Source: Saccharopolyspora erythraea (GTDB lineage Bacteria; Actinomycetota; Actinomycetes; Mycobacteriales; Pseudonocardiaceae). Taken from it: a DNA stretch of 64,000 nucleotides. Both the position numbers and the translations under genes were made by a program. A model generated the notes under the pieces. The model saw nothing but the letters and a program-made list of their open reading frames with translations, ran no database searches and was not told the DNA's origin. The stretch spans positions 5,831,411-5,895,410 of the forward strand of contig NZ_CP054839.1 in assembly GCF_018141105.1 (NCBI RefSeq), in the 5' to 3' direction. This document shows positions 33,037 through 43,038 of the stretch, one piece after another; the stretch's first letter is position 1; each line of letters starts with the position of its first letter.

Positions 33037-33983
33037 CGAGATGTCCTTTCCGGCGTTGCGGGTGGAACAGAGGAGCGGGCGGGCTGGGGAAGCTGTCCCG
33101 CGACGATCGCGGCGAGTGACAGCGCGAACCCGACGAGCTGGACGAGGCCGAGTGCCTGGCCGAGCAGGACGGCGCCGAGAACGGCGGCGACCAGCGGCGA
33201 GAGCAGGCCGAGAACCGCGACCGAGGTGACGGGCAGCGCGGTGACCCCGCGGAACCACAGGACGTAGGCGACCAGGCCGCCGACCAGCCCCAGCCAGAGG
33301 TAGCCGAGCGCCGCGCCCAGGTCGATCGCGGGAGGTGCCCCCTCGACGAAGAAGGTGACCGGAACCAGGAACAGCCCTCCCGCGGTGAGCTGCCAGCCGG
33401 CGAAGGCGGTGGCACCGACCCCGGCGGGCCTGCCCCAGCGCTTGGTCAGCGTCACCCCGAGCGCCATCGAGGCCGCACTCGCAAGCCCGGCGGCGATCCC
33501 CACGGCGTCGAGTGCCGCGTTCGGCCCGATCACCACCAGGCCCACGCCGACGACCCCCGTCACACCCCAGACGAACCGCCAGGCCGAGGGACTTTCGCGC
33601 AGAACCGCCACGGCCAGGACGGCGACGACGAGCGGCTGGGCCGCCGCCAAGGTCGCGGCCACCCCTCCCGGCAGGCGTTCGGCCGCGACGAACAGCAGCG
33701 GGAGGAACAAGCCGATGTTCAGCACGCCGAGCACCGCGGCTTTCCCCCACCACGCGCCGCGCGGCAGCGTCCGGCCGATCGCCAGCGCGACCAGGCCGGC
33801 GGGCAACGCCCGCAGGAGTCCCGCGAACAGCGGGTGGCCGGGCGGGAGAAGCTCAGTGGTGACGACGTAGGTCGTGCCCCACACCGCGGGAGCGAACGCC
33901 GTCAGGGCGGTGCGGGACAGATCCCCATGAGGAGCACTTCTGCCGGTTCCGCCGGCAACCGTCGGTGCTGCTGGACTTGTCAT
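33033..33983 (-). CDS. EamA/DMT-family exporter
   Basis: 316 aa starting MTSPAAPTVAGG. Ten hydrophobic segments in two EamA repeats of five, with VWGTTYVVTTELLPPGHPLF in the first and LPVTSVAVLGLLSPLVAAVLG in the second. Probably a drug/metabolite exporter of the inner membrane. It overlaps the oxidoreductase gene and is divergent from LysR across a dyad. Confidence 0.88.
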   Translation of the reverse strand: MTSPAAPTVAGGTGRSAPHGDLSRTALTAFAPAVWGTTYVVTTELLPPGHPLFAGLLRALPAGLVALAIGRTLPRGAWWGKAAVLGVLNIGLFLPLLFVAAERLPGGVAATLAAAQPLVVAVLAVAVLRESPSAWRFVWGVTGVVGVGLVVIGPNAALDAVGIAAGLASAASMALGVTLTKRWGRPAGVGATAFAGWQLTAGGLFLVPVTFFVEGAPPAIDLGAALGYLWLGLVGGLVAYVLWFRGVTALPVTSVAVLGLLSPLVAAVLGAVLLGQALGLVQLVGFALSLAAIVAGQLPQPARSSVPPATPERTSR

Positions 33984-34034
33984 GCCCGCAATCTCACCCG
34001 CGAGCGATCCATGAGTCCAACACATGTTTGTCAC

Positions 34035-34053
34035 TTCATCGATCGCGGATGAA
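34035..34053. promoter_or_regulatory. LysR-type dyad in divergent region
   Basis: TTCATC, seven bases, GATGAA, between the EamA gene (33983) and the LysR gene (34063). The T-N11-A form fits a LysR binding box controlling both genes. Confidence 0.6.
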
Positions 34054-34062
34054 GATGGATCC

Positions 34063-34950
34063 ATGGAGCTCCAGCAGCTGCGCTACGTCATCGCCGTCGC
34101 CGAGACGAACAGCTTCACCCGCGCCGCCGAACGGTGTCTGGTCGTCCAGTCCGCGCTCAGCCACCAAGTCGCGCGCCTGGAAAGGGAACTCGGCGCGAGA
34201 CTCTTCGAGCGCACCAGCCGCCGGGTGCGGCTGACAGCGGCCGGCGCGGCCTTCCTCCCGGCCGCCCGTCAGTGCCTCGACGCCGCCGAGCGCGCTGCCG
34301 CCGAGGCCGCCGCCGCTGTCGGCGAGGTACGCGGACGGCTCGCCGTGGGCCTGATCGCCACCGTCGCCGCGGTCGACATCCCCGGCGCCCTGCGCGACTT
34401 CCACCAGCAGTACCCGCACGTGCGCATCAACCTGCGCATGGGCGCGAGCCAGGACCTCGTCGAGCAGGTCAAGGAAGGCGCCATCGAAGTGGCGTTCCTC
34501 GGGCTGCCGACCACGGCGCGGCTCCACGGTGTCAACGCCCACGAGCTCGCCCGCGACCGGCTCGTCGCCGTGGTCGCACCGGACCACCCGCTCGCCGGCG
34601 AAACCACGACCGACCTGCGCAGGCTCTCGTCCGAGGTGTTCGTGGACCTCCCGGCCGGCACGGCCGGACGCGCCCAGTCCGACCTGGCTTTCTCGGCCGC
34701 CGGGCTCAGCCGCGACGTCGCCTTCGAAGTGACCAGCGCCTACCTCGTGGCCCGGCTCGCCGCGGAGGGCCTCGGCATCGCCATGCTCCCCGCCGCCTAC
34801 GCGCCCCAGCTCACCGGCGTGGCGACCATCGAGGTCGCTGACGCGCCCGCCCGCGTCGAGTACGTCATCTGGAGCCGCCACACCCGCACACCGGCGGCGT
34901 CGGCCTTCCTGACCATTCTCGACATCCCGGCACGGGACCAGGACATCTGA
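34063..34950 (+). CDS. LysR-family regulator
   Basis: 295 aa from MELQQLRYVIAVAETNSF; an upstream ATG in frame is unlikely because it would cover the dyad. The winged helix at 1-60 (FTRAAERCLVVQSALSHQVARLE) and the effector domain at 90-290 are complete. Divergent from the EamA/oxidoreductase operon, probably its regulator. Confidence 0.9.
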   Translation: MELQQLRYVIAVAETNSFTRAAERCLVVQSALSHQVARLERELGARLFERTSRRVRLTAAGAAFLPAARQCLDAAERAAAEAAAAVGEVRGRLAVGLIATVAAVDIPGALRDFHQQYPHVRINLRMGASQDLVEQVKEGAIEVAFLGLPTTARLHGVNAHELARDRLVAVVAPDHPLAGETTTDLRRLSSEVFVDLPAGTAGRAQSDLAFSAAGLSRDVAFEVTSAYLVARLAAEGLGIAMLPAAYAPQLTGVATIEVADAPARVEYVIWSRHTRTPAASAFLTILDIPARDQDI

Positions 34951-35156
34951 GCCGGCGTTGGCTCAGAGAGTGCCGTGTCGGTGCCGAGGAGACGCCTGAC
35001 CGCCGCGGCAGACTCAATCCCCAGGAAGCGTGACCCGCACCACTTTCGCGCTCCAGGGCGCGACTGTGCTTGACCATGCCGCTACGGCACAGTTTCGACT
35101 GGAACCCGTCGGCGCGAGCACGCCGACCGAGCCGCTTTCGAGACGAGGAGACGGTT

Positions 35157-35897
35157 GTGGCGTGGAGTACCCGTGAGATCGCCGAGCTCGCCGGCACGAG
35201 CCTGCGGGCGGTGCGGCACTACCACGAGGTCGGCCTGCTCGCCGAGCCCGAGCGGCGCGCCAACGGCTACAAGCAGTACGGCGTGGCCCACCTCGTGCGG
35301 CTGCTGCGGATCAAACGCCTGACCGACCTCGGGTTCTCGCTGTCCCAGATCGCCGCCATGGGCGATGCGGACGACCACCCGGCCGAAGCCCTGCACACCC
35401 TCGACGCCGAGCTCGCCGCCACCATCGAACGCCTCCAGCGGGCCCGCGTCGAACTCGCCGTCATCCTGCGCAAGGCCGCGCCGACCGACCTGCCCGCGGA
35501 GTTCGCTCCCGCCGCCGTTCCGGAGCTGTCCGAAGCCGACCGCTCCTTCGTCGTCGTCCTGACCCGGGTCCTCGGACCACGAGGTATGCAGGCGTACTCC
35601 GAGATGCTGCAGGACCTTCCCGACGATCCCGTGGCCTCGGAGTTCGGCGAGCTGCCCGCCGACGCCGACGAACCGACCCGGCAGGAGGTGGCCGAGCGCC
35701 TGGTCCCCTACGTCCGCGCGCTCTACGCGGAGCACCCCGGGCTGTGGGACGCCGGCGCCGACGCCCCGGGCGGCGCGCGCTTCGTCCAGCAGACGGTCGG
35801 CAAGGCCCTCGTGGACCTCTACAACCCCGCCCAGCTCGACGTCATGCGCCGCCTGGAGTCACTCCTGCGCGCATCCGGGTCCACCGATCCCGGCTGA
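35157..35897 (+). CDS. MerR-family regulator
   Basis: 246 aa from GTG with a GAGGAGA site. N-terminal MerR winged helix (STREIAELAGTSLRAVRHYHEVGLL) at residues 3-70, a coiled-coil, and a helical C-terminal domain of about 130 residues as in the TipA-like or drug-sensing members. No thiol metal site is visible. Stand-alone; the 206 bases before it hold only its promoter. Confidence 0.88.
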   Translation: MAWSTREIAELAGTSLRAVRHYHEVGLLAEPERRANGYKQYGVAHLVRLLRIKRLTDLGFSLSQIAAMGDADDHPAEALHTLDAELAATIERLQRARVELAVILRKAAPTDLPAEFAPAAVPELSEADRSFVVVLTRVLGPRGMQAYSEMLQDLPDDPVASEFGELPADADEPTRQEVAERLVPYVRALYAEHPGLWDAGADAPGGARFVQQTVGKALVDLYNPAQLDVMRRLESLLRASGSTDPG

Positions 35898-35974
35898 CCG
35901 CGAGAAAACACTGCCGTCTGCTTCACGAACCGCGCCGACCGCTCGCGCCACTTCGCACCGCCGCGGAGCATCCC

Positions 35975-36913
35975 TTAGCGGCGCAGGATGGTCTCCCGCT
36001 CCATGTGCGACAGCTTGTCGGGATTGCGCACCGCGTAGAGGCCGGTGATGAGGCCGTCGTCGATGCGCACCGCCACCACGGTGTCGAGCTCGCCGCCCTG
36101 CCGGAGCACCAGCGCCGGGTAGCCGTTGACCTGTGCCGGTAGCAGCGACGCCGTGCCTGCGAGCCTGCCCAGCCCGGCGGCCAGCAGGCGGGCCACCTTG
36201 CCCGCCCCCACGACGGGCCGCAGCACGGCCTGCCTGACTCCGCCACCGTCGCCCAGGAAGACGACGTCCGGGGCGAGAATGTCGAGCAGGCCCTGCATCT
36301 CGCCCGTTTCGGCCGCCCGCCGGAACGCATCGAGCGCGTTGCGGGTCTCGGCCGGGGAAACGACACCGCGCGGCCGGCGCGCCGCGACGTGCGTCCGCGC
36401 CCGGTGCGCGATCTGGCGGACCGCTGCCGGGGTCTTGCCGACGGCTTCGCCGATCTCGTCGTAACCGACGTCGAACACCTCACGCAGAACGAACACCGCC
36501 CGCTCGGTCGGGTTGAGCGTCTCCAGCACCAGCAGCATCGCCATCGAGACGCTGTCGGCCAGCTCGACGTCCTCGGCCACGTCGGGCGCGGTCAGCAGCG
36601 GCTCGGGCAGCCAGGGGCCGACGTAGGACTCCTTGCGGCGGCCGAGTGTGCGCAGCCGGGCGAGCGCCTGGCGGGTGGTGATCCGGACCAGGTACGCACG
36701 CCGGTCCCGCACCGCGCCGAGATCGACGCCCGCCCACCGCAGCCAGGTCTCCTGCAGGACGTCCTCGGCGTCGGCGGCCGAGCCGAGCATCTCGTAGGCG
36801 ACGGTGAACAGCAGGTTCCGGTGGGCGAGGAACGTCTCGGTGGCGGGGTCCGGGCGGTCGTCGCGGCTGTCCCTTCCGCGATCGCCGGATGCGGTCTGCG
36901 ACATGCCGGCCAT
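35975..36913 (-). CDS. sigJ: ECF41-group sigma factor with SnoaL-like extension
   Basis: 312 aa from an ATG behind GAGGAG. Sigma region 2 (about 30-95, ending LQETWLRWAG), region 4 (about 135-190, FDVGYDEIGEAVGKTPAAVRQI) and a C-terminal NTF2/SnoaL-like domain. The ECF41 signatures DGGGVR and NPDKL are both present in that extension, which both activates and restrains the sigma factor in this group and replaces an anti-sigma factor. It is divergent from an AhpD-like gene, the classical ECF41 partner, and both promoters look like ECF41 targets. Confidence 0.92.
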   Translation of the reverse strand: MAGMSQTASGDRGRDSRDDRPDPATETFLAHRNLLFTVAYEMLGSAADAEDVLQETWLRWAGVDLGAVRDRRAYLVRITTRQALARLRTLGRRKESYVGPWLPEPLLTAPDVAEDVELADSVSMAMLLVLETLNPTERAVFVLREVFDVGYDEIGEAVGKTPAAVRQIAHRARTHVAARRPRGVVSPAETRNALDAFRRAAETGEMQGLLDILAPDVVFLGDGGGVRQAVLRPVVGAGKVARLLAAGLGRLAGTASLLPAQVNGYPALVLRQGGELDTVVAVRIDDGLITGLYAVRNPDKLSHMERETILRR

Positions 36914-36951
36914 GAGTGGCTCCTCTACGTCCTCGGCTGTGCCATCCACCA

Positions 36952-36978
36952 GACGCCGAGCCCCGCCGTTCTGTGACA
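36952..36978 (-). promoter_or_regulatory. ECF41-type promoter of the sigma gene
   Basis: On the minus strand TGTCACA, 16 bases, CGTC: the ECF41 consensus pair. It lies about 40 bases upstream of the sigma-gene start and implies autoregulation. Confidence 0.75.
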
Positions 36979-37022
36979 CCGGGGCGGCAGCAGACCGACT
37001 CAACGTGGCGCGCATCACACGT

Positions 37023-37049
37023 TGTCACAGGGGGCGGGAGGCGGGCATC
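37023..37049 (+). promoter_or_regulatory. ECF41-type promoter of the AhpD-like gene
   Basis: TGTCACA, 16 bases, CATC, about 40 bases before the GTG at 37091. The -10 differs from CGTC by one base. Paired with the promoter on the other strand. Confidence 0.65.
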
Positions 37050-37090
37050 TCGTGTTCGTCCAGCGCAACACCACGAGAGAGGACGAAGCC

Positions 37091-37576
37091 GTGGACGCCC
37101 GATTCGACCTGTTCGACAACGAGATCGCCGCCAGGTTCGCCAAGCGGTTCGCCAACACGAGCCAGGTGGTCCACCAGTCGCCGCTGCCGAGGTCCACGCA
37201 GGAGCTGGTGTCGCTGCGCGCGAGCCAGATCAACGGCTGCGGTTGGTGCATCGACATGCACACCAAGGAGGCCGCGGCCGCCGGTGAAACCTCCGTCCGG
37301 CTCCACCTCGTCGCCGCCTGGCGCGAGTCCACCGTGTTCACCGAGGCCGAGCGGGCCGCGCTGGCACTGGCCGAAGAGGGCACCCGCCTCGCCGACGCCC
37401 ACCTCGGCGTGTCCGACGAGACCTGGGCCCAGGTGCGCGAGCACTACGACGACGACCAGATCGCGGCGCTGGTCTGCCTGGTCGCCTTGATCAACGCGGC
37501 CAACCGGCTCGCCGTGATCGTGCACCAGCGGGGAGGGTCCTACGAGCCCGGCATGTTCGCCGCCGCGTTGAACTGA
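37091..37576 (+). CDS. AhpD/carboxymuconolactone-decarboxylase-like peroxidase
   Basis: 161 aa from GTG behind GAGAGGACG; the upstream in-frame ATG lies in the promoter and is not used. The active site INGCGWCIDMH has the CxxC and His of AhpD-like alkylhydroperoxidases. Genes of this kind are the standard target of ECF41 sigma factors. Probably reduces peroxides or carries out thiol-disulfide exchange in the cytoplasm. Confidence 0.9.
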   Translation: MDARFDLFDNEIAARFAKRFANTSQVVHQSPLPRSTQELVSLRASQINGCGWCIDMHTKEAAAAGETSVRLHLVAAWRESTVFTEAERAALALAEEGTRLADAHLGVSDETWAQVREHYDDDQIAALVCLVALINAANRLAVIVHQRGGSYEPGMFAAALN

Positions 37577-37863
37577 GCGGGCAGCCGGCCCGGCCCAGTT
37601 CACCCACCCTGGGCCGGGCCCGCGCGCATCCGGGCGCGGCTGTTTCGCCACGCGCCCCGGCGGGCGGTCGATACGATGATCGTCATGGGGGGACCGCGCC
37701 GCGCCGGGCTGGCGAGTGCACACCGGGCTTCCAGGTATCCCGCTTGCCGCAGTCGGACCCTCCGGCAGAGCAACGATGTGGTGCGCGTCGCCGCCGGTGC
37801 CGGCGGCAGCGTCGACGTCGTCCGGACCGCCGGCGCACGAACCGAGAATTTGGGGAGTTGTCC

Positions 37864-40800
37864 TTGAGCAATCCGTTGGTTGCCGAGCGGAAGGACTCGA
37901 CGAAGTCGTTCACCGGCATCGCGATCGCCGAGTCGGTCGACGACACCAGGAAGGCCATCGAGAGCGGCGACTGGGCGGGAGGGGTGCTGGGCGTCGTCGG
38001 CACCTCGCTGGACGCGCTCGGCGCGGCGATGGACCCGTTCGGCGCCGCCCTCGCCGCGGGCGTGGGCTGGCTGATCGAGCACGTGGGCCCGCTGTCGGAG
38101 GCGCTGGACGACCTCACCGGCGACCCGGACGAGATCAAGGCGCACTCCGAGACCTGGAAGAACATCTCGACCGAGCTCGAGGACCTCAAGACCGAGCTGG
38201 CGGACCTGATCAAGGCGGACACGGCGGCGTGGACCGGTGAGGCCGCCGACGCGTATCGCAAACGCGGTGAGGACACCGGCAACCTGATCGCCGCCGCGGC
38301 GAGCGCCGCCTCCGGTGCGTCCGACGGAATGGGCACCGCCGGTGAGGTCGTGGGGACCGTCCGGACTCTGGTGCGCGACATCATCGCCGACCTCATGGGC
38401 CACATGATCAGCTGGGCGTTGCAGGTCATCGCGACACTGGGCATCGGGTTGGCGTGGGTGGTGCCGCAGGTCGTCACCGCGGTGGCCAAGACCGCGGCGA
38501 AGATCGCCGACATCACCCAGAAGCTCGTGCAGGCGATGCAGAAGCTGACGCCGCTGCTGAAGAAGCTCGGCGACGGCTTCGACGACGCGGCCAAGTCGCT
38601 GAAGGACATCAAGGCCGACGGCGGCAAGTCGGACGCTCCGAAGCCGGAGCCCGGCCCGAAGGACAAGAGCAACCTCGACCCGCCGCCGAAGGACAAGGGC
38701 GATCCCGACCCGCCGCCGAACGACAAGGGCAGCCCTCCGCCCGCCCAGACGAACTCGACGAGCGCCGACCCGGGACCCACGCCGGGCGGCGACAGGGGCA
38801 ACCCGGACCCGCCGCCGAAATCCAGCGGCCCGGACAACTCCGGCGGGCCGTCGTCGTCCGGCCCCGCGTCGGCGGGACCGTCGAACTCCAAGAACAACCC
38901 GAACACCTCGAACAGCAACAAGCCGGCCAACCCCGTCGACAGCAAGACACCGGCGGACGGCATCTGCACCGGCGGCTCCGAACCGGTGGACATGGCCACG
39001 GGTCACATGGTCATGACCGAGGTCGACCTGGAGATCCTCGGTCCGCTGAGCCTGGTGGTCGAGCGGATGTACGTCTCGTCGTACCGCGCCGGGCGCTGGT
39101 TCGGCTCCTCGTGGACCTCGACGCTGGACCAGCGGCTGGAGGTCGACGACGAGAACGTCTGCTACTTCTCCCCCGACGGGATGATCCTGGTCTACCCGCT
39201 GCCGTCGGCCGGCTCCCCGGTGCTGCCCGTCGAAGGCCCGCGGTGGCCGTTGCGCATCCGGGAGGACGGCGGCTACAGCCTGGACGCCCCGGACCGGAAG
39301 CAGACCATGCAATTCGCGCCGCTGGTCACCAGCGGCAGGCACATGCCGCTGATGGCGGTCCAGGCCGACGACGGCCGGCGGATCGACATCGAGCACCACC
39401 GGTTCGGCCCGCCCAAGGTGATCCGGCATTCCGACGGGTACCGGGTGGAGATCGACAGCGCCCGGGAGCGCGTCACCGGGATCCGGGTCGTCGATCCGCA
39501 GCAGGGTGCCGACGTGCCGGTCATGCAGTACGGCTACGACGACCAAGGCCGGCTGGCCGCGGTCATCAACTCCTCCGGCAAGGCTCTGCGGTTCCAGTAC
39601 GACAGCGCAGGCCGGCTGACCGAGTGGCAGGACCGCAACGGCTTCTGGTTCCGCTACGTCTACGACGAGCACGGCCGGGTCGTGCGCACGGTGGGCGACA
39701 AGGGCTATTTCGACTCCGAGTTCTCCTACTCCAACGACGGCCGGCGCTCGATCACGCGGTACACCGACTCGCTCGGCGGCGTGAAGGAGTTCGAGTTCAA
39801 CGCCGCGAAGCAGCTCGTGCGGGAGGTCGACGCGCTCGGCAACACGACGCTGTCGAGCTGGGACCGCTACGACAGGCTGCTGTCGCGCACGGACCCGCTG
39901 GGACGGACCACGCACTACGAGTACGACCCGGCCGGCCACCCGTGGCGGATCACCCGCCCGGACGGCAGCGTGGTCGAGCTGGACCTGGACACCGACGGCA
40001 CCGTTGCCTCGATCACGGCGACCGACGGCGAGAACACCTGGTCCCGGGTCTACGACGACGAGAAGCCGGACCCGTTCGGCGGAAAGGTCGGCGCAGCACC
40101 GGATCTGGACGTCGACGACCTCCGCTCCGACCGAGGCACCGGCACCTCCGAACCGCGAAGCGCCCAGCCCGACCGGCCGCTGCTGGACCTGTTCGGGCGG
40201 CCCCGGGAGACGGCGGCGCCGGACGGCTCGCGGATCCAGCTCGGCTGGACCGTGGACGGTCACCGGTCCTGGCGGGTCGACTCGCTGGGCGCCCGCGAGC
40301 AGTGGCGCTACGACCCGGAAGGCAACCAGATCGCGCGCATCGACCCGATGGGCGGTGTGACCGCCGCCGAGTACGGCCCGTTCGAGACGGAGCTGGCCGG
40401 CGTCGACGAGAACGGGGCGCGCACCGAGCGCACCTTCGACACCGAGCGGCGGCTGACCTCGGTGACCAACCCGCAGGGCCAGACCTGGCGCTACGTCCAC
40501 GACCTGGCGGGCCGGGTGGTCGAGGAAGCCGACTTCGACGGCCGGGTGCTTGGCTACGTCTACGACGCCGCCGGGCAGCTGGTGCGCTCGGTCAACGGTG
40601 CCGGCGAGGCGACCGACTACGTCTTCGACCTGCTCGGCAACCTCGTCGAATGGCGCACCCCGTCGTCGGTCACCACCTACACCTACTCTCCGGTCGGGCA
40701 CCTGGTCAGGGCGACCAACGATGACGCCGTCCTGGAGCTCGAGCTGGACGAGCACGGCCGGATCACCGCCGAGACGGTCAACCAGCGAACCGTCGCGTTC

Positions 40801-42870
40801 GACTACGACGACACGAACAAGGTGGTCCGCAGGCGCACCCCGTCCGGGGTGGACAGTGCCTGGGCTTGCGACGGGACGAGCAGGCCGATCGCGCTGTCGA
40901 TGGGCGGGCATACGCTGCGCTACACCACAGGCGAGGCCGGTCGGGTAGCACGGACCCAGATCGACGATGCGGCGACCGCCCAGGAGAACTACGACAGCGA
41001 GCACCGGCTCGTGTCCCAGACCGTGACCGGGCACTCGGGTCAGTCCGTGCTGGCGCGGTCGTTCCGCTACCGGCCCGACGGCGAACTGATCGGTACCGAC
41101 GACCGGCTGTCGGGAAGCATCCGCTACCAGATCGACCGGACCGGCCGCGTCGTCGAGGTCATCTCCCCGGACCGGCGCGAGAACTACCAGTACGACGGGC
41201 TCGGCAACATCCTCAACGCCGGTGGCGTCCCGGACGCCGCGGCCGGACCGCGCCGCTACGCGGGCAACCGGCTGGTCGCGGCGGGCGCGGTGCAGTTCGA
41301 GTACGACGCGCAGGGCCGGCTCGTGCAGCGCATCGAGGCGGGCCGCAACTGGCGCTACGCCTGGGATTCCTACGACCAGCTCGTCGCGGTGACGACGCCG
41401 GAGGGCGTCCTGTGGCGGTATCGCTACGACCCGATCGGTCGCCGGATCGCCAAGCAGCGGATCGCCGCCGACGGCGCCGTTGCCGAGCAGGTCGATTTCG
41501 TCTGGGACGGCGGAACGCTGATCGAGCAGGTGCACACCGACGCGCAGGGCCGGCGCGCGGTGACGACCTGGGAGCACCGCCCGGACGACGACACCCCGGT
41601 CGCGCAGCACGAGATCGGCGTGGACGGCAGCCGGCGGTTCTTCGCGATCGTGACCGACCCGGTCGGGACGCCGACCGATCTCATCGCCCCGAACGGCATG
41701 CTCGCGTGGCACGGCCGCACCAGCCTGTGGGGCAAGGAGCTGCCCGTGCAGCCGAACGGGGTGACGACGCCGCTGCGGTTCCCCGGCCAGTACGCCGACG
41801 CGGAAACCGGGCTGAACTACAACGTCCACCGGTACTACGACCCCGCTACCGGTCGCTACCTCAGCCAGGACCCGTTGGGCCTCGCCCCGGCACCGAACCC
41901 GGTCGCCTACGTCGACAACCCCCACAGCGCCGCCGACCCGCTGGGCTTGGCGAAGGGCGGGACGAAGCGCAAGCACGACGGTTCGGGCAACCAGCCTCCG
42001 ACGACGGGCAACGGGAACAAGAAGACCAAGACGGCAGGCGATCCGTGGGACCGCAAGCCGTTCAGCCACGACACGGAGAAGAAGACCCAGGCTGACAAGA
42101 AGTCGACGCCGCCAGGGACCGGGTACAACAGCGCGAAGAACGACCAGCGGCACATCATCTCGTTCCAGACGATGCGCGACAACCTCAGGTCCTGGGTCGA
42201 CCACCACTATCCGCCGGGGCACCCGCAGCGAGACGAGATGACCAAGAAGTACACCGAGAAGCTCGAGGGGATGAACAGCAAGTTCGAGAACCTGCCCCTC
42301 GGGAACGGCCCGGTGAACACGTCCATCGGCAGCGTCGTGGACAAGTGGCCGGTCGTCGAGAAGAGGATCGACGGCGAGTTCATCCCGAGCAAGAAGGACA
42401 CGCCGGAGCCGCCGAAGGCCCCGAGTGCCGCGTTCGAGCAGTCAGCCGGGTATGCCAAGGACCTCCGGCAGGAGATCCCCAACGAGATCATGAAGGCGGC
42501 CGACGACATCAAGGATCCGGTCCAGCGGAAGGCTTTCCTGGACGACGTGAGGGATTCCGCCGACTTCGACTGGCCGGGCGGAGACAAGAAGGGGGAGGAG
42601 TACGACAAGTGGATGGGAGTGCGCCACGAGATCAACCACATGGGCAGGAACCCGGGTGATACTCCGCCCGGGAAGGTCGACGAGCTGATCGACAAGTACC
42701 ACGAGCTCGACCGCCCGAGCGGACGCCACGACACGATCGAGGAGTTCCGCGACCGCCCAGGCAAACCGGACGGCAACCCCAAGTGGCCCGCCGGGCCGGA
42801 CGCCACGAAGTGGCCCGGCCAGCAGGACTGGAAGTGGCCCGGCGAGGACGGGTGGAAACCGGGCAAGTGA
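37864..42870 (+). CDS. RHS/YD-repeat polymorphic toxin
   Basis: 1668 aa from a TTG behind a GGGGAG site. Layout: a WXG100-like helical N-terminus with AAWTGEAADAYRKRG (about residues 1-125), a hydrophobic region near 180-205, a Pro/Lys/Ser-rich linker (255-365), about 900 residues of YD/RHS repeats, and the RHS core GRYLSQDPLGLAPAPNP near 1330. The last 300 residues are a separate toxin domain with DQRHIISFQTMRDNL and NLPLGNGPVNTSIG. That tail has conserved-looking His and Asn but is not a family I can name; nuclease activity is a guess. The N-terminus suggests export by a type VII-like system. No cognate immunity gene is obvious downstream. Confidence 0.88.
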   Translation: MSNPLVAERKDSTKSFTGIAIAESVDDTRKAIESGDWAGGVLGVVGTSLDALGAAMDPFGAALAAGVGWLIEHVGPLSEALDDLTGDPDEIKAHSETWKNISTELEDLKTELADLIKADTAAWTGEAADAYRKRGEDTGNLIAAAASAASGASDGMGTAGEVVGTVRTLVRDIIADLMGHMISWALQVIATLGIGLAWVVPQVVTAVAKTAAKIADITQKLVQAMQKLTPLLKKLGDGFDDAAKSLKDIKADGGKSDAPKPEPGPKDKSNLDPPPKDKGDPDPPPNDKGSPPPAQTNSTSADPGPTPGGDRGNPDPPPKSSGPDNSGGPSSSGPASAGPSNSKNNPNTSNSNKPANPVDSKTPADGICTGGSEPVDMATGHMVMTEVDLEILGPLSLVVERMYVSSYRAGRWFGSSWTSTLDQRLEVDDENVCYFSPDGMILVYPLPSAGSPVLPVEGPRWPLRIREDGGYSLDAPDRKQTMQFAPLVTSGRHMPLMAVQADDGRRIDIEHHRFGPPKVIRHSDGYRVEIDSARERVTGIRVVDPQQGADVPVMQYGYDDQGRLAAVINSSGKALRFQYDSAGRLTEWQDRNGFWFRYVYDEHGRVVRTVGDKGYFDSEFSYSNDGRRSITRYTDSLGGVKEFEFNAAKQLVREVDALGNTTLSSWDRYDRLLSRTDPLGRTTHYEYDPAGHPWRITRPDGSVVELDLDTDGTVASITATDGENTWSRVYDDEKPDPFGGKVGAAPDLDVDDLRSDRGTGTSEPRSAQPDRPLLDLFGRPRETAAPDGSRIQLGWTVDGHRSWRVDSLGAREQWRYDPEGNQIARIDPMGGVTAAEYGPFETELAGVDENGARTERTFDTERRLTSVTNPQGQTWRYVHDLAGRVVEEADFDGRVLGYVYDAAGQLVRSVNGAGEATDYVFDLLGNLVEWRTPSSVTTYTYSPVGHLVRATNDDAVLELELDEHGRITAETVNQRTVAFDYDDTNKVVRRRTPSGVDSAWACDGTSRPIALSMGGHTLRYTTGEAGRVARTQIDDAATAQENYDSEHRLVSQTVTGHSGQSVLARSFRYRPDGELIGTDDRLSGSIRYQIDRTGRVVEVISPDRRENYQYDGLGNILNAGGVPDAAAGPRRYAGNRLVAAGAVQFEYDAQGRLVQRIEAGRNWRYAWDSYDQLVAVTTPEGVLWRYRYDPIGRRIAKQRIAADGAVAEQVDFVWDGGTLIEQVHTDAQGRRAVTTWEHRPDDDTPVAQHEIGVDGSRRFFAIVTDPVGTPTDLIAPNGMLAWHGRTSLWGKELPVQPNGVTTPLRFPGQYADAETGLNYNVHRYYDPATGRYLSQDPLGLAPAPNPVAYVDNPHSAADPLGLAKGGTKRKHDGSGNQPPTTGNGNKKTKTAGDPWDRKPFSHDTEKKTQADKKSTPPGTGYNSAKNDQRHIISFQTMRDNLRSWVDHHYPPGHPQRDEMTKKYTEKLEGMNSKFENLPLGNGPVNTSIGSVVDKWPVVEKRIDGEFIPSKKDTPEPPKAPSAAFEQSAGYAKDLRQEIPNEIMKAADDIKDPVQRKAFLDDVRDSADFDWPGGDKKGEEYDKWMGVRHEINHMGRNPGDTPPGKVDELIDKYHELDRPSGRHDTIEEFRDRPGKPDGNPKWPAGPDATKWPGQQDWKWPGEDGWKPGK

Positions 42871-43038
42871 CCTGTCGCGGGCTGCTGCCCGGAGGCTCTC
42901 GCGGTCTCTGGGCGGCAGCCCGCGACGTTCGGCCGCCCGCGCAGCTACGAAGTGCTGCTCGGCATCCCACGGAGTGCCGCCGCCACGCGCGGTGACAAGC
43001 AGCTCGCCGCGGCCCCGGCAATCAGCGCGGCGGCACCG

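Noticed and set aside
37600-42222. Huge open frame on the minus strand (about 1540 codons)
   Set aside because: It lies entirely antisense to the RHS toxin and the AhpD-like gene's 3' side. Its composition is an artefact of high-GC third positions, and the plus-strand frame has recognisable YD repeats.
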